Of a DNA stretch of 64,000 nt, positions 9,666-18,469 are shown in pieces. Below the pieces are notes generated by a model. The model was not told the origin of the DNA and made no database searches. It was given only the letters and a program-made list of their open reading frames with translations. The stretch spans positions 1 to 64,000 of the forward strand of contig NZ_CP119785.1 in NCBI RefSeq assembly GCF_029338235.1, written 5' to 3'. Every line of letters begins with the position of its first letter. The first letter of the stretch is position 1. A program made the translations under genes and the position numbers. This DNA comes from Haloarcula rara (GTDB lineage: Archaea; Halobacteriota; Halobacteria; Halobacteriales; Haloarculaceae).

Positions 9666-10385
9666 ATGCAGCTTACTTGGCATGGCCACTCTACCTGGCA
9701 CGTCACAGTCGACGGCACCGACCTCCTCATCGACCCGTTCTTCGGTAATCCCAAGACGGACACAGACCCGGGAGAACTGGACCCGGACTACGTCCTGTTG
9801 ACACACGGCCACGACGACCACGTCGCCGACGCCGGCGAGTTCCCGGACGCGACGGTCGTCGGGACGCCGGAGGTGACCGGCTACACCGTGCGTGAACACG
9901 GCATCGACGAGGACAACGTGGTCGGGATGAATCTCGGCGGGACCGTCGAATGCGGAGACGCGTTTGTCACGATGCACCGGGCCGATCACACGAACGGCGT
10001 AGGCGAAGGGTTCGAGACGCCCGGGGCGGGAATGCCCGCTGGCTACGTCATCTCCGACACGAAGCCGACACAGGTCAGCGACGCCGAATCGACGACGTTC
10101 TACCACGCCGGCGACACCGGGTTGATGACCGAGATGCGGGAGGTGATCGGGCCGTACCTCGAACCCGACGCTGCCGCGCTGCCGGCCGGCGACCACTTCA
10201 CCATGGGGCCGATGCAGGCCGCCATCGCCGCCGACTGGCTGGACGTCGACTACGCGCTCCCGATGCACTACGACACGTTCCCGCCAATCGAGATCGACAC
10301 GGACGACTTCGTCCGCGAGGTCAAAGCCACCGGCAGCACCGTCGAACCTGTGATTCTGGACGGCGACGAGACGTTCGAACTGTAG
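9666..10385 (+). CDS. MBL-fold metal-dependent hydrolase (UPF0173-like)
   Basis: Metallo-beta-lactamase-fold hydrolase, 239 residues. The metal-binding HGHDDH motif ([16 protein letters not shown]), the downstream ADHTNGVG histidine, the AGDTG aspartate segment and the [10 protein letters not shown] histidine are all in place, so a two-metal site should form. The N-terminal [13 protein letters not shown] is typical of the UPF0173/UlaG-like group. The substrate is unknown. The stop abuts the stop of the convergent dehydrogenase with no gap. The ATG at 9666 gives the standard family start. Confidence 0.9.
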   Translation: MQLTWHGHSTWHVTVDGTDLLIDPFFGNPKTDTDPGELDPDYVLLTHGHDDHVADAGEFPDATVVGTPEVTGYTVREHGIDEDNVVGMNLGGTVECGDAFVTMHRADHTNGVGEGFETPGAGMPAGYVISDTKPTQVSDAESTTFYHAGDTGLMTEMREVIGPYLEPDAAALPAGDHFTMGPMQAAIAADWLDVDYALPMHYDTFPPIEIDTDDFVREVKATGSTVEPVILDGDETFEL

Positions 10386-11276
10386 CTACTCCTCGCGAAC
10401 CTCGACGCCCGCCGTTTCTTCGAGCGGCTTGATGACCGCCGTCATGTCCTCGCCGCCGTAGCCGCGGGCGCGGGCGGCGCTGAACGCCTCGCGAGCGGCG
10501 GCCGTCTGTGAGAGCGGCGCGCCGACCTCGCCGGCCCTGTCCAGTGCCAGCGAGAGGTCCTTGAACTGGTAGTCGACGGGGAAGCGAGGCGCGAAGTCGC
10601 CCTCGCCAACGGTGGCGCCCTTGATATCGAACAGCGGGCAGTCGAGCGCGCCGTTTTCGACGACGGCCCTCATTGCTTCGACATCGAGTCCGTTGGCTCG
10701 CCCGAAGACGAGCGCCTCGGCGAAGGCGGCCATCGCATCGCCCAGCAGGAGGTTGATGAACAGCTTCATGTTCGTCCCCTGGCCCACCTCGCCGCAGTGG
10801 ACCACCGGCTCGCACATCGCCTCGAGAATCGGGCGAATCGCCTCGACGACCGACTCGTCACCGCCGGCCAATCCGACCAGCGTCCCCTCCTCGGCTGGGC
10901 CGACGGTTCCCGACACCGGAGCGTCGACGAACGCCGCACCGTTCTCGGCCACCAGGTCCGCGGCGGCCATCGTCTCCGCGTAGCCGATGGTGCTCATCTG
11001 GACGAAGACGGTCTCGTCGTCGAGTCCCTCGAGGACGCCGAGGTCGCGTTCGAGCACCTCGGCCACCGCGTCGCCGTCGCTGACGATACAGCAGACCACG
11101 TCGGCCCGCTCGGTCAGGTGTTTCGGCGAGTCGGCCACGGAGACGCCCGCCGCCGCGAACGGTTGCTCGCGGTCGGTCGTCCGGTTGTAGACGACGAGAT
11201 CGAAGCCAGCGTCGTCGAGGTTCCACGCCATCGGTGCACCCATCGCGCCCAGGCCGATGAAGCCGACAGTCGTCAT
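10386..11276 (-). CDS. NAD(P)-dependent beta-hydroxyacid dehydrogenase (GarR/MmsB-like)
   Basis: Oxidoreductase of the 3-hydroxyisobutyrate/tartronate-semialdehyde reductase family, 296 residues. The N-terminal Rossmann signature is TTVGFIGLGAMGAPMAWNL, followed by the substrate motif FVDAPVSGTVGPAEEGTLVGLAGG. The catalytic lysine is in the helix GQGTNMKLFINLLLGDAM (Lys of NMKL). The C-terminal all-helical domain ends with AVIKPLEETAGVEV. The exact substrate (tartronate semialdehyde, 3-hydroxyisobutyrate or succinic semialdehyde) cannot be read from sequence, and no pathway genes flank it. Confidence 0.9.
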   Translation of the reverse strand: MTTVGFIGLGAMGAPMAWNLDDAGFDLVVYNRTTDREQPFAAAGVSVADSPKHLTERADVVCCIVSDGDAVAEVLERDLGVLEGLDDETVFVQMSTIGYAETMAAADLVAENGAAFVDAPVSGTVGPAEEGTLVGLAGGDESVVEAIRPILEAMCEPVVHCGEVGQGTNMKLFINLLLGDAMAAFAEALVFGRANGLDVEAMRAVVENGALDCPLFDIKGATVGEGDFAPRFPVDYQFKDLSLALDRAGEVGAPLSQTAAAREAFSAARARGYGGEDMTAVIKPLEETAGVEVREE

Positions 11277-11341
11277 GTGTGTCCCTACTGCCGGAACGGT
11301 CTTGAATCCCGGGCGAACACAGGGTCGAGCACGTATCAGTC

Positions 11342-11350
11342 AAATTTATA
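11342..11350 (+). promoter_or_regulatory. TATA box for the OsmC gene
   Basis: An AAATTTATA-type element about 27-35 bp before the ATG at 11377, in an otherwise GC-rich stretch. Confidence 0.55.
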
Positions 11351-11376
11351 CGCTGGAGACCCACCGGCCGTACGTC

Positions 11377-11772
11377 ATGGCAGATATCGAAGTCACCAGC
11401 ACGTGCGAGGAAGGGTACACAGTCGAGAGCGTCATCAACGGCGAGTGGGAGCTCATCGTCGACGCCCTGAACAACGACGGCCCGAACCCCAACGAGGTCC
11501 TGGCGGCCGACTACGCGTCCTGTTACATCCCGGCGCTGCGCGTCGCCGCGGGCAAGTACAACTACGACGACATCGGCGAGGTCGAAATCGAGGTTGGGGC
11601 GGACCTCGACGAGGACGACGACCTCGAGAACATCGCGTTCGACGTCACAGTTGAGGAGTCCCTGGGCGAGGAGGAACAGGACATCGTCGAGCTCGCGGAG
11701 GACATCTGTCACGTCCACTCCGCGCTAACCGAAGCGCTACACGCCGAGATTACGATCGAGTCGGGCGTCTGA
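11377..11772 (+). CDS. OsmC-family peroxiredoxin-like protein
   Basis: 131-residue OsmC/Ohr-fold protein. The ASCYIPALRVAAGK segment (helix with the first Cys, about residue 49) and the second Cys in DICHVHSALTEAL match the two reactive cysteines used for hydroperoxide reduction. An AAATTTATA box at 11342-11350 lies about 30 bp before the ATG at 11377, supporting that start and a leaderless message. Likely role is protection against organic hydroperoxides. No thiol-partner gene is adjacent. Confidence 0.88.
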   Translation: MADIEVTSTCEEGYTVESVINGEWELIVDALNNDGPNPNEVLAADYASCYIPALRVAAGKYNYDDIGEVEIEVGADLDEDDDLENIAFDVTVEESLGEEEQDIVELAEDICHVHSALTEALHAEITIESGV

Positions 11773-11824
11773 GAGCGCGCTCGGACGCGGAAACCCTCTA
11801 AAGTGTGGCCGCCAATAGACAGGT

Positions 11825-12277
11825 ATGAGCGACGACTGGACCGGCCGTATCGCCGGCGAGCGGATGACCGTCGACAGGCAGTTCACGGACCGCATCGAGG
11901 CCTCCTCCTTCTCCAACCAGCAGTGGGGCCTCGTGATGACTGCCGTCGAGTTCGACATCGAGGGGGCCGACGAGCCCGAGACGGCGACACTCGTCGCTGA
12001 CACGTCGAAGCTCCCGTCTATCATGCCGGAACTCGACAAGGTCGGCCAGGGCGGTCCGATGGGTGGCGTCCCCAGCGGCAGCGACTCCCGGGACAGCTCC
12101 GGGAGCGGCGGCTTCCTGTCGGGCGTGAAAGCGGCGCTCGGACTGGCCGGCGGTGGCGGCGACGACGACCGAACCGAGGAAGCCGAACAGCTCGCCCAGG
12201 CCTACGCCGACGAGTTACAGCAGAAGCTGGAGTCCAACGGGCGCTGGGAGAGCGTCTGCGAGCAGGCCGCCAAGTGA
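11825..12277 (+). CDS. conserved haloarchaeal protein, unknown function (DUF5799-like)
   Basis: 150-residue soluble acidic protein. It starts MSDDWTGRIAGERMTVDRQF and has a beta-rich N-terminal part (QWGLVMTAVEFDIEGADEPE, ATLVADTSKLPSIMPEL). A Gly/Ser-rich spacer (residues about 75-110) and a helical C-terminus with AEQLAQAYADELQQKLESNG follow. From memory it resembles the haloarchaea-restricted DUF5799 family. No catalytic motif is visible. It follows OsmC by 52 bases and may share its transcript. Confidence 0.7.
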   Translation: MSDDWTGRIAGERMTVDRQFTDRIEASSFSNQQWGLVMTAVEFDIEGADEPETATLVADTSKLPSIMPELDKVGQGGPMGGVPSGSDSRDSSGSGGFLSGVKAALGLAGGGGDDDRTEEAEQLAQAYADELQQKLESNGRWESVCEQAAK

Positions 12278-12343
12278 ACTCGCCACCGAGACGAGACACG
12301 CACCGACCACGTGGTCGGGCGTTCTGTGGGTTCCGGTGCCTAC

Positions 12344-12493
12344 TTAGTACTCGTCGCCGCCGTGGAACAGCGTCAGCTCCTCGGCCTCGTAGATGTTGAT
12401 GAGCTCGGTGACGAGTTCGTCGTATGACTCGTCCTCTTCGCGGAGGCCGTCGAGGCGTCGAACCGTCTCTTCGTCTAGTTCAACTGTCGGCAT
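12344..12493 (-). CDS. small ribbon-helix-helix-like protein, 49 aa
   Basis: Short reverse-strand gene that translates as a coherent acidic peptide. The start MPTVELDEETVRRLDGL resembles the beta-strand plus helix of RHH/VapB-type antitoxins, and the second helix is YDELVTELINIYEAEEL. It ends HGGDEY before a TAA. Many haloarchaea carry such proteins as single genes (DUF7557-like, from memory). There is no toxin gene next to it: the left neighbour is the convergent DUF5799-like gene and the right is divergent aldolase. DNA binding is an inference from the pattern. Confidence 0.65.
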   Translation of the reverse strand: MPTVELDEETVRRLDGLREEDESYDELVTELINIYEAEELTLFHGGDEY

Positions 12494-12611
12494 GGGAGGA
12501 CGTTGACTCCCCAGCTACATAACCCCGATGGACCGGACAGAAACGAACACGAACGCGAGTAAAAACACAGAACCGAAATCTGTTAATGTGCCTTCTGGGT
12601 AGTTCATTCCC

Positions 12612-13394
12612 ATGCGACCTCTTGGAGACTCACCGCTCGTTCGTAACGACAAGACGCTTGTGCTGGCACACGATCACGGGATGGAGCACGGTCCCAAGCA
12701 GTTCTCGGGCGTCGAGGAACGCCTCGACCCGAACCAGATCTTCGAGATGGCCACACACGACGCCGTCACGGCGCTTGCAGTGGGGAAGGGGCTGACCGAG
12801 ACGTACTACCCGAGCTACAAGGACGACGTGAATCTCCTCGCCAAGCTCAACGGCGGCTCGGACCTCTGGATGGGCGACCCCTACTCCGCGCACAACTGGA
12901 CGGTCGATTACGCCGCCGAGCTGGACGTCGACGCCATCGGCTACACTATCTACCCCGGCGTCAACAAGGAGCCGGAGATGTTCGAGGACTTCCGCCCGGT
13001 CCAGGAGTCCGCCCGCGACCACGACCTCCCCATCGCCCTGTGGGCCTACCCGCGCGGCCAGGCCGTCAAGGAACACCGCAGCAAGGAGATAATCGCCTAC
13101 GCCGCCCGCCTGGGGCTCGAGCTGGGCTCGGACTTCACGAAGGTGAAGTACCCCCGAAGCAAGGAGAACATGGAGTACGCGGTCAATTCGGCCGCTGACA
13201 ACCGCGTCCTGCTCTCCGGAGGGTCGAAATCGTCTGACCGCGAGTTCCTCGAACTCGTCGAGGAGTGCATGGACGTCGGCGTCGCCGGCCTCGCCGTCGG
13301 TCGCAACGTCTGGCAGCGAGAGAACCCCTACGAGATGCTCGATATGCTCGAGCAGGTCGTCTTCGAGGGCGCGAGCGCAGACGACGTCCTGTAG
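12612..13394 (+). CDS. fba: class I fructose-bisphosphate aldolase (archaeal DhnA type)
   Basis: Schiff-base aldolase cleaving fructose 1,6-bisphosphate, 260 residues. The archaeal class I fold is recognised from VLAHDHGMEHGP, ALWAYPRGQAVKEH, the lysine-rich SDFTKVKYPRS strand (Schiff-base lysine at about 177-179) and the phosphate-binding LLSGGSKSSDREF and AGLAVGRNVWQRE loops. The stop TAG directly abuts the ATG of a PfkB-type kinase, so the two are one operon. Related 2-amino-3,7-dideoxyheptulosonate synthases share this fold, but the kinase partner and overall sequence favour sugar metabolism. Confidence 0.9.
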   Translation: MRPLGDSPLVRNDKTLVLAHDHGMEHGPKQFSGVEERLDPNQIFEMATHDAVTALAVGKGLTETYYPSYKDDVNLLAKLNGGSDLWMGDPYSAHNWTVDYAAELDVDAIGYTIYPGVNKEPEMFEDFRPVQESARDHDLPIALWAYPRGQAVKEHRSKEIIAYAARLGLELGSDFTKVKYPRSKENMEYAVNSAADNRVLLSGGSKSSDREFLELVEECMDVGVAGLAVGRNVWQRENPYEMLDMLEQVVFEGASADDVL

Positions 13395-14503
13395 ATGGAC
13401 GACGAGACGCGGCGAGCCGTCGAGACCGCTCGCAGGCAACTGCCCGACGACATCGACCCGCGTCGTGTCGTGTTCGGCTTCGACGGCTACCTCGACCGCG
13501 TCCGCGAAGTCGTCGCCGACCGCACCGACCCGACCAGCTACGAGCGGCTGCCACGGCTCTCGGACTTTCGCGACCGGCTCGACCGTTCGGTCGAGGCGGG
13601 TAGCTCGCTGTCCTACGAGTGGCTCGAAGACGGTCGGCGCACCGGCGGCCACACCTGTCACCTGTCGCGTGCCTTTGGCACCTGGGCGTTCTCGCCGACG
13701 CTCGTCGGGATGTACGGCGACCCGGTCCACGAGACCTTCGAGCGGGAGTTCGGCGAGTACGACCTCCACTCGATAGGAGAGCCCGGCGTCACCGACGCCG
13801 TCGAGTTCGACGACGGCAAGCTGATGCTGACCGAAATCGGCGATACGATGACCCTTGACTGGGCCGGGCTTGACGACCGCTTCGGCCACGACCGCCTCGT
13901 CGAGCGCCTCGGCGGTGCAGCGCTGCTGGGCGTGGGCTACTGGTCAGAAACGCCACGCCTCCCGAGCGTCCTGTCGGGGCTCAGAGAGCGCTGGGCCGAC
14001 ATCGAGGACCCCCCGGAGACGGTGCTGGTCGACCCCGGCGACGTCAGGAAACTCGACGCCGACCGACTCCGGTCTGGCCGGGAGGCAATCGGCGAACTTG
14101 GCGACGTCACCGACGTGGTCGTCTCGGCCAACCGCGCCGAGACGGACGTGCTGGCCGACGCCTACGACGGCGAGGCCGACCGCGACTTCGCGGCCGCCGC
14201 CGCGACCGTCTTCGACGCGGTCGACCGACCTGGTTCGTCGGCCACGGCGTCGACCGTTCGGTCGTCGTCACCGCCGACGACACCCACAGCGTCGCAGTGC
14301 CGGCCGTCGAGGAGCCCGAGCTGACGACCAGCTCCGGCGACCACTTCAACGCCGGGCTCGCGCTGGCCGCCATCACGGGGCTCGACCCCGCCGCGGCGGT
14401 CGTCGTGGGCAACGCCGTCGCCGGCCACTTCGTCCGCACCGCCGACCAGCCCTCGCTCGACGAGGTCCGGGCGTTCGTCGAGGAGTACATGGCGAAGTTC
14501 TGA
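13395..14503 (+). CDS. PfkB-family carbohydrate kinase, one frameshift
   Basis: Sugar kinase of the ribokinase superfamily, about 369 residues after repair. The N-terminal substrate region (VFGFDGYLDRVREVVADR) is unlike ribokinase itself. The middle has TGGHTCHLSRAFGTWAFSPTLVGMYGD. The C-terminal catalytic motif is TSSGDHFNAGLALAAITG, where the usual GAGD reads S-G-D-H-F-N-A-G, so the catalytic Asp is kept. Reading is lost at 14228-14231 and one missing base restores WFVGHGVDRSVVVTADD. It starts immediately after fba with no spacer. The substrate is unknown; coupling to an aldolase suggests a hexose or hexose phosphate. Confidence 0.8.
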
Positions 14504-14797
14504 GGCGGGCAGGGACAACACCACGTGCTCCGCTACTCGGCCAGCAAAGGCGCTCGTAGCCGATTTAGCAGTCAAACGGGGGGACTGAAAGGGGCGAGCG
14601 GCTGGACGAAGGCGGACGATGTAAGCACTGGACTGAGCGAGCGTAGTGAGCGAAGGAAGCGCGCAGCGAGTCCTCCGAGTTCAGCCGCTCGGGGCTTTCT
14701 GGTTGTTGCTGACAGTCTCTCCGAGAGCATTCAATCGTGCGTTGATTGCTAGCCGGCGAGGGGAAAACACATATCCGTCCGCCCCGCACCCGGTTGT
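14504..14797. other. intergenic region with a short purine-rich repeat
   Basis: No gene is seen in 294 bases. Around 14634-14672 there are several spaced copies of the motif AGCGAG/GAGCGA, a repeat style common in haloarchaeal spacers. ACACATAT at 14767-14774 lies about 26 bp before the ATG at 14798 and is a likely TATA box. Confidence 0.45.
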
Positions 14798-15652
14798 ATG
14801 ATCGACGAGACGGTCGCAGAGATAGAGGAGATGCAGACACACAGTTCCTCTGTCGTCGCGATCAAGGCAGCGACGGCGCTGCGGGAGCTGACCGACCGGG
14901 AGTTCCCGACTGTCGAAGAGTACGTGCGCACGCTGGAGCGCAACAGCCGCGCTCTGCGGCGTGCCAACCGGTCGCACGCCTCGTTGCACACCACCCAGCA
15001 GGAAATCGTCGATACGGTCGCGGACGCCGACCCCGACGACGTCTCGACGGCCAAGGGACTGACAGTGGAGGCCATCGACCGCGTGGTCGGCGACGTCGAG
15101 GCGGCCAAGGACCGTGCGGCCCAGCGTGGGGCCGACGCGCTGGCCGACGAGGACGTGCTGTTCACGCACGACTTCTCCTCGACAGTGCTTGCAGCTATCG
15201 AGGCGGCCGTCGACGACGGCGCCATCTTCGAGGTGTACGTCTCCGAGTCCCGGCCGCGGTACCTGGGTCGCAAGATGGCGCGAAGACTGGGAGCCATAGA
15301 CGGTGTCGAGGTGACACTGCTGGTTGATGCGGCGTCGGGGTACTACCTCTCCGAGGCCGACCGGGTCGTCGTCGGGATGGACTGCATCGTCGACGAGACG
15401 CTGTACAATCGCATCGGCACGTATCCGCTGGCGACGGCAGCGGCCCAGGAAGACGTCCCGATGACGGTCATCGGCGCCGACTCGAAGTTCGTCGACGGCG
15501 CCTTCGCCTTCGAGACCGAGATTCGCTCACCCTCGGAGGTCCATCGCGAACCGGCCGACGAGTTCACCGTCGGCAACCCGGCCTACGACGCGACGCCGCT
15601 GTCGCTCCTTGACTCGATTGTCACCGACAAAGAAACGCGCGACCTGCGTTAG
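14798..15652 (+). CDS. eIF2B alpha/beta/delta-like protein (ribose-1,5-bisphosphate isomerase superfamily)
   Basis: 284-residue member of the eIF2B/MtnA/R15P-isomerase superfamily. Helical N-terminal domain (residues about 1-115, HSSSVVAIKAATALRELTDREF) and a Rossmann-like C-terminal half containing VLFTHDFSSTVLAAIEAA, VYVSESRPRYLGRKMARRL, DRVVVGMDCIVDETLYNRIGTYPLA and a VIGADSKF segment. The Cys/Asp pair of the isomerase active site (VGMDCIVDE has the Asp) cannot be assigned firmly. It could work in nucleoside/ribose bisphosphate metabolism or be a translation-factor relative. It ends 4 bases inside the convergent zinc protein. Confidence 0.82.
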   Translation: MIDETVAEIEEMQTHSSSVVAIKAATALRELTDREFPTVEEYVRTLERNSRALRRANRSHASLHTTQQEIVDTVADADPDDVSTAKGLTVEAIDRVVGDVEAAKDRAAQRGADALADEDVLFTHDFSSTVLAAIEAAVDDGAIFEVYVSESRPRYLGRKMARRLGAIDGVEVTLLVDAASGYYLSEADRVVVGMDCIVDETLYNRIGTYPLATAAAQEDVPMTVIGADSKFVDGAFAFETEIRSPSEVHREPADEFTVGNPAYDATPLSLLDSIVTDKETRDLR

Positions 15653-15852
15653 TTTCCGGGACGGCTGCTGATAACAGTGTGACACCAGGGGCACCGAAAG
15701 GCCTGCCCCTCGTCGGTCTGTTCTACGTCCCAGTCGCCGGTGACCGGGCTCTCGTGGCCACAGGAGGGACAGAACAGCGAGGTCTTCTGTCGGCTCTCGG
15801 GAGGCGGTGCAGTCGCGGTCGCGTTCGCGGGGACGGACTTGGTGGAGGTCAT
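15649..15852 (-). CDS. small zinc-ribbon protein
   Basis: 67-residue protein with two cysteine pairs, CPSCGH and CPWCH, 24 residues apart, which form a zinc ribbon. The N-terminal 25 residues are Ala/Thr/Pro-rich and probably disordered. It overlaps the end of the convergent eIF2B-like gene by four bases. No partner is evident. It may bind nucleic acid or protein, as many small haloarchaeal zinc ribbons are thought to do. Confidence 0.75.
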   Translation of the reverse strand: MTSTKSVPANATATAPPPESRQKTSLFCPSCGHESPVTGDWDVEQTDEGQAFRCPWCHTVISSRPGN

Positions 15853-16008
15853 TGTTGGACACCACGGCCTGGACAGTGAAATATGTGTTGGGGAATTGTT
15901 TGATTATTCACGCAGAACCGCTACGTCTTCCAGAAATAATCGGTATACTTTGTATGATACCTGTACTCACGGGACAGACAGTGTATCACGTACGGAGTAG
16001 ACGGTCGG

Positions 16009-16752
16009 TCACATATACATCCGGTCGTCAGGCATCGCGGTCTCGTCGGCCGATTCGATGCGTTCGGCCAGCGCGCGGTACTGGGCCTCGACGGTGGCGG
16101 CGAACGCCTCCAGCGGACCCGTATCGACGTCGATTTCGTGCGTCTCCGTCAGTGCCTCCAGCAATCGGATGGCAGCGGCCGCGTCGGGGGCCTGGGGATG
16201 GGCCGGCGTGGTGAACACACCGACTGGAAGGTCGTCGTCGATACCGCTGGCTACGAGCTCGGCTGTGACGCCGTCGAGGAAGCCGGTCCCCATCGGTCGG
16301 ACGTCGCTGTCGGCGAGATAGCGCTCGCGGTAGTCCTCGGTCGCGATGTAGAACGGGACGTGGTCGTCCGGCCCGTGGGCGACCGGGACGCCAGAGAGGA
16401 CACTGAGACTCTCAGAACCGAGTCGGTCTGTGAGCGCCAAGACGGCGTCTGCGACCCCCGGGACCGCCTCGACCGGGACCATGCGTTCCCCGACGACGAC
16501 ACCGAGAGAGCGCTCTTCGTCGACATACAGGCGCGTGTGATGGCGCGGCACGCCGCCTTCGAAGGGCGTGATGTGGGGCGGGCCGGCGGCCTCGAGATGG
16601 CCCGCCTGCCGCATATCGAGCTGGTCCGAGAGATAGTCGACGGCGGTCAGGCCGGCCAGACCGTACTCCGTGAACCCGACGACGAGCGTGTCGATATCGC
16701 CGGCGTCATCTGTCACCGCGAACTGCGGTGCCGAGCTGTCGGCACTGGGCAT
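16009..16752 (-). CDS. PAC2-family protein (proteasome-assembly chaperone fold)
   Basis: 247 residues of the PAC2/proteasome assembly chaperone family. The motif DTLVVGFTEYGLAGLTAVDYLSDQL near the N-terminus and GVPVAHGPDDHVPFY plus MGTGFLDGVTAELVASGID in the middle are the recognisable parts. The C-terminus is helical (ALERLLEALTETHEIDV-like, then EAQYRALAERIESAD). Archaeal homologues bind proteasome subunits or ATPases. The ATG at 16752 was chosen, although an upstream in-frame start at 16881 would add a non-conserved basic extension that overlaps the MscS gene. Confidence 0.85.
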   Translation of the reverse strand: MPSADSSAPQFAVTDDAGDIDTLVVGFTEYGLAGLTAVDYLSDQLDMRQAGHLEAAGPPHITPFEGGVPRHHTRLYVDEERSLGVVVGERMVPVEAVPGVADAVLALTDRLGSESLSVLSGVPVAHGPDDHVPFYIATEDYRERYLADSDVRPMGTGFLDGVTAELVASGIDDDLPVGVFTTPAHPQAPDAAAAIRLLEALTETHEIDVDTGPLEAFAATVEAQYRALAERIESADETAMPDDRMYM

Positions 16753-16829
16753 GGCCCCATCTTCGACAGCCCGCGGCTTGCCTTTTTCGAGGGGGAACGC
16801 TTTTCTCGCCGTATCCACCACTGTGTTCC

Positions 16830-17876
16830 ATGCATCCCGGTCACGTCTTGCTGTTGCTGCAATCGTCGAGTGCAGCACCAAACGGGACCGGACAGGCGTC
16901 AGACCTGACCCAGGCGATACTCTCGTGGCTACCCTTTGCTGTCGACCTGTGGGTCGCCCGCGTACTCTCGACTGTCATCATCGTCGTGCTGACCTTGGCG
17001 GTCTCGCGGCTCGTCGTCCGGCTGTTCGGTCGGCGCATCGCCCAGTGGTTCCGTCGGCCGAGCCTCACACGGACGGCGCTGCGAGGCACTCGCATGAGTA
17101 TCTATCTGCTTGGTCTCCTTTCGATACTGGGCGTCTGGGGTATCAGACTCGGCGATATCACCCTCTCTGTCGCGGTCTTCTCTGCAGTGGTCGGTGTCGT
17201 CGTTGCCCCCATCGTCGGGAGCTTCATCTCCGGCATCTTCCTGCTTGCCGACCAGCCCTACGAAATCGGCGACATGATAGAACTGGCCGACCGGGACCAG
17301 CGCGGCTTCGTCGAAGACATCACGCTCCGACACACGAAGATTTTCACCCTCGATAACTCCTTTCTGGTCATCCCGAACGGGTCGATGCGGGACCGTGACG
17401 TCGTCAACTACTCCGCCGAAGACCCTCGTATGCGGCTCTCACTCGACGTGCTGGTCACCTACGAGAGCGACATCGAGGAGGCCCGGACCATCATCGAACG
17501 GGCGGCCCGCCAGGTCGACAACGTCATCGGCGGCGGCCCGGACATCCGCGTCGGTGCGGCCCGCTACCCCGCGTCGCCGACCTGCTACATCAACGAGTAC
17601 GGGGACCACGGCGTCCTGTTGACCCTTCGCTACTGGGTGAGCGAACCGTACAAGCTGCTTGCGGCCCGTTCGAATGTCCAGACCAACCTCGCGGCCCTCG
17701 TCGACGACGCCGACGTGGAGTTCGCGTACCCCCACTCACATCTGCACTTCGACGAGACGAGCGGTGCGATGGAGGTGTCGATGGCCGAGCAGCGAGGGCG
17801 GGAGATTGGTGTCCCCACCGACGGGGGCGAGCCGGGGCCGTCCGCCCCTCAGCCCACTGAGGCCGACGGGGAGTGA
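16830..17876 (+). CDS. small-conductance mechanosensitive channel (MscS family)
   Basis: 348-residue membrane channel that releases solutes on osmotic downshock. There are three membrane helices: VARVLSTVIIVVLTLAVSRL, MSIYLLGLLSILGVWGI and the pore helix TLSVAVFSAVVGVVVAPIVGS with alternating small residues. The beta domain follows (PYEIGDMIELADRDQRGFVEDITLRHTKI, DNSFLVIPNGSM), then a C-terminal alpha-beta domain and an acidic Pro-rich tail. The Gly/Ala pattern of helix 3 matches functional MscS. The ATG at 16830 starts before the first helix. It is divergent from PAC2 and overlaps the convergent UspA gene by 28 bases. Confidence 0.93.
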   Translation: MHPGHVLLLLQSSSAAPNGTGQASDLTQAILSWLPFAVDLWVARVLSTVIIVVLTLAVSRLVVRLFGRRIAQWFRRPSLTRTALRGTRMSIYLLGLLSILGVWGIRLGDITLSVAVFSAVVGVVVAPIVGSFISGIFLLADQPYEIGDMIELADRDQRGFVEDITLRHTKIFTLDNSFLVIPNGSMRDRDVVNYSAEDPRMRLSLDVLVTYESDIEEARTIIERAARQVDNVIGGGPDIRVGAARYPASPTCYINEYGDHGVLLTLRYWVSEPYKLLAARSNVQTNLAALVDDADVEFAYPHSHLHFDETSGAMEVSMAEQRGREIGVPTDGGEPGPSAPQPTEADGE

Positions 17877-18289
17877 CGCGGCGCCCCGTTCGAGGAGACG
17901 GTGACGATATCGCAGTCGAGTTCCTCCCGCAGGAAGCGTTCGATGTCGGGGTCGTCGACCAGCCGGCGAACCATCTTCCGCCAGCGGCTGGCCTGTTTCG
18001 AGCCGATGACGACGATATCCGCGTCGTTCGCGGCGACCTCGTCGAGAATCGTCTCCTCGACGAGCATCCCCGACCGGACGATATACCGACTCCGGGGGAC
18101 GTGGCCGAAGGCCTCCTCGACGGCTCGTTTCAGTTCGGCCCGCGAGACGCGGGTGCTCTTCTGGTAGAGGTTGACGTGGAGGACGGTGAGGTCTGCGTCT
18201 TCCCCCTCGGCGATTTTGATTGCCTCGGCAAGCGTCCGTCTGGAGTCTTTCGTCAGCGGATAGCGGACCGGGACCACGACCTGTGGCAT
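17849..18289 (-). CDS. universal stress protein UspA
   Basis: 146-residue UspA-fold protein. The N-terminal strand VVVPVRYPLTKDSRRTLAEA, the middle ADLTVLHVNLYQKS and the C-terminal nucleotide-binding segment ADIVVIGSKQASRWRKMVRR are present. The canonical ATP-binding G-2x-G-9x-G-S/T motif is degenerate: GSKQASRW replaces it, so ATP binding is uncertain. The ATG at 18289 follows a TTTTA box about 27 bp upstream on this strand. The C-terminus overlaps the MscS gene tail. Confidence 0.87.
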   Translation of the reverse strand: MPQVVVPVRYPLTKDSRRTLAEAIKIAEGEDADLTVLHVNLYQKSTRVSRAELKRAVEEAFGHVPRSRYIVRSGMLVEETILDEVAANDADIVVIGSKQASRWRKMVRRLVDDPDIERFLREELDCDIVTVSSNGAPRHSPSASVG

Positions 18290-18469
18290 TGAAATCACCA
18301 ACGCTGTCGGGGGGTAAAACCCTAGCGTCCCAGCTATCAGTCCCTGGTATGGCGAGTGGACCGGCCGCCTGGGGCCGGCTCCGCCCGACGCACCACGACC
18401 GTGGGGACCGCCTGACCAGTGAGACCGGCGTTCCGTCAGTTCCATGGCCGCCCGTCTCGCAGGGCCGGT

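Noticed and set aside
12630..13889. 419-residue reverse open frame over the aldolase and kinase genes
   Set aside because: It lies opposite two genes with clear catalytic motifs and has no recognisable domain.
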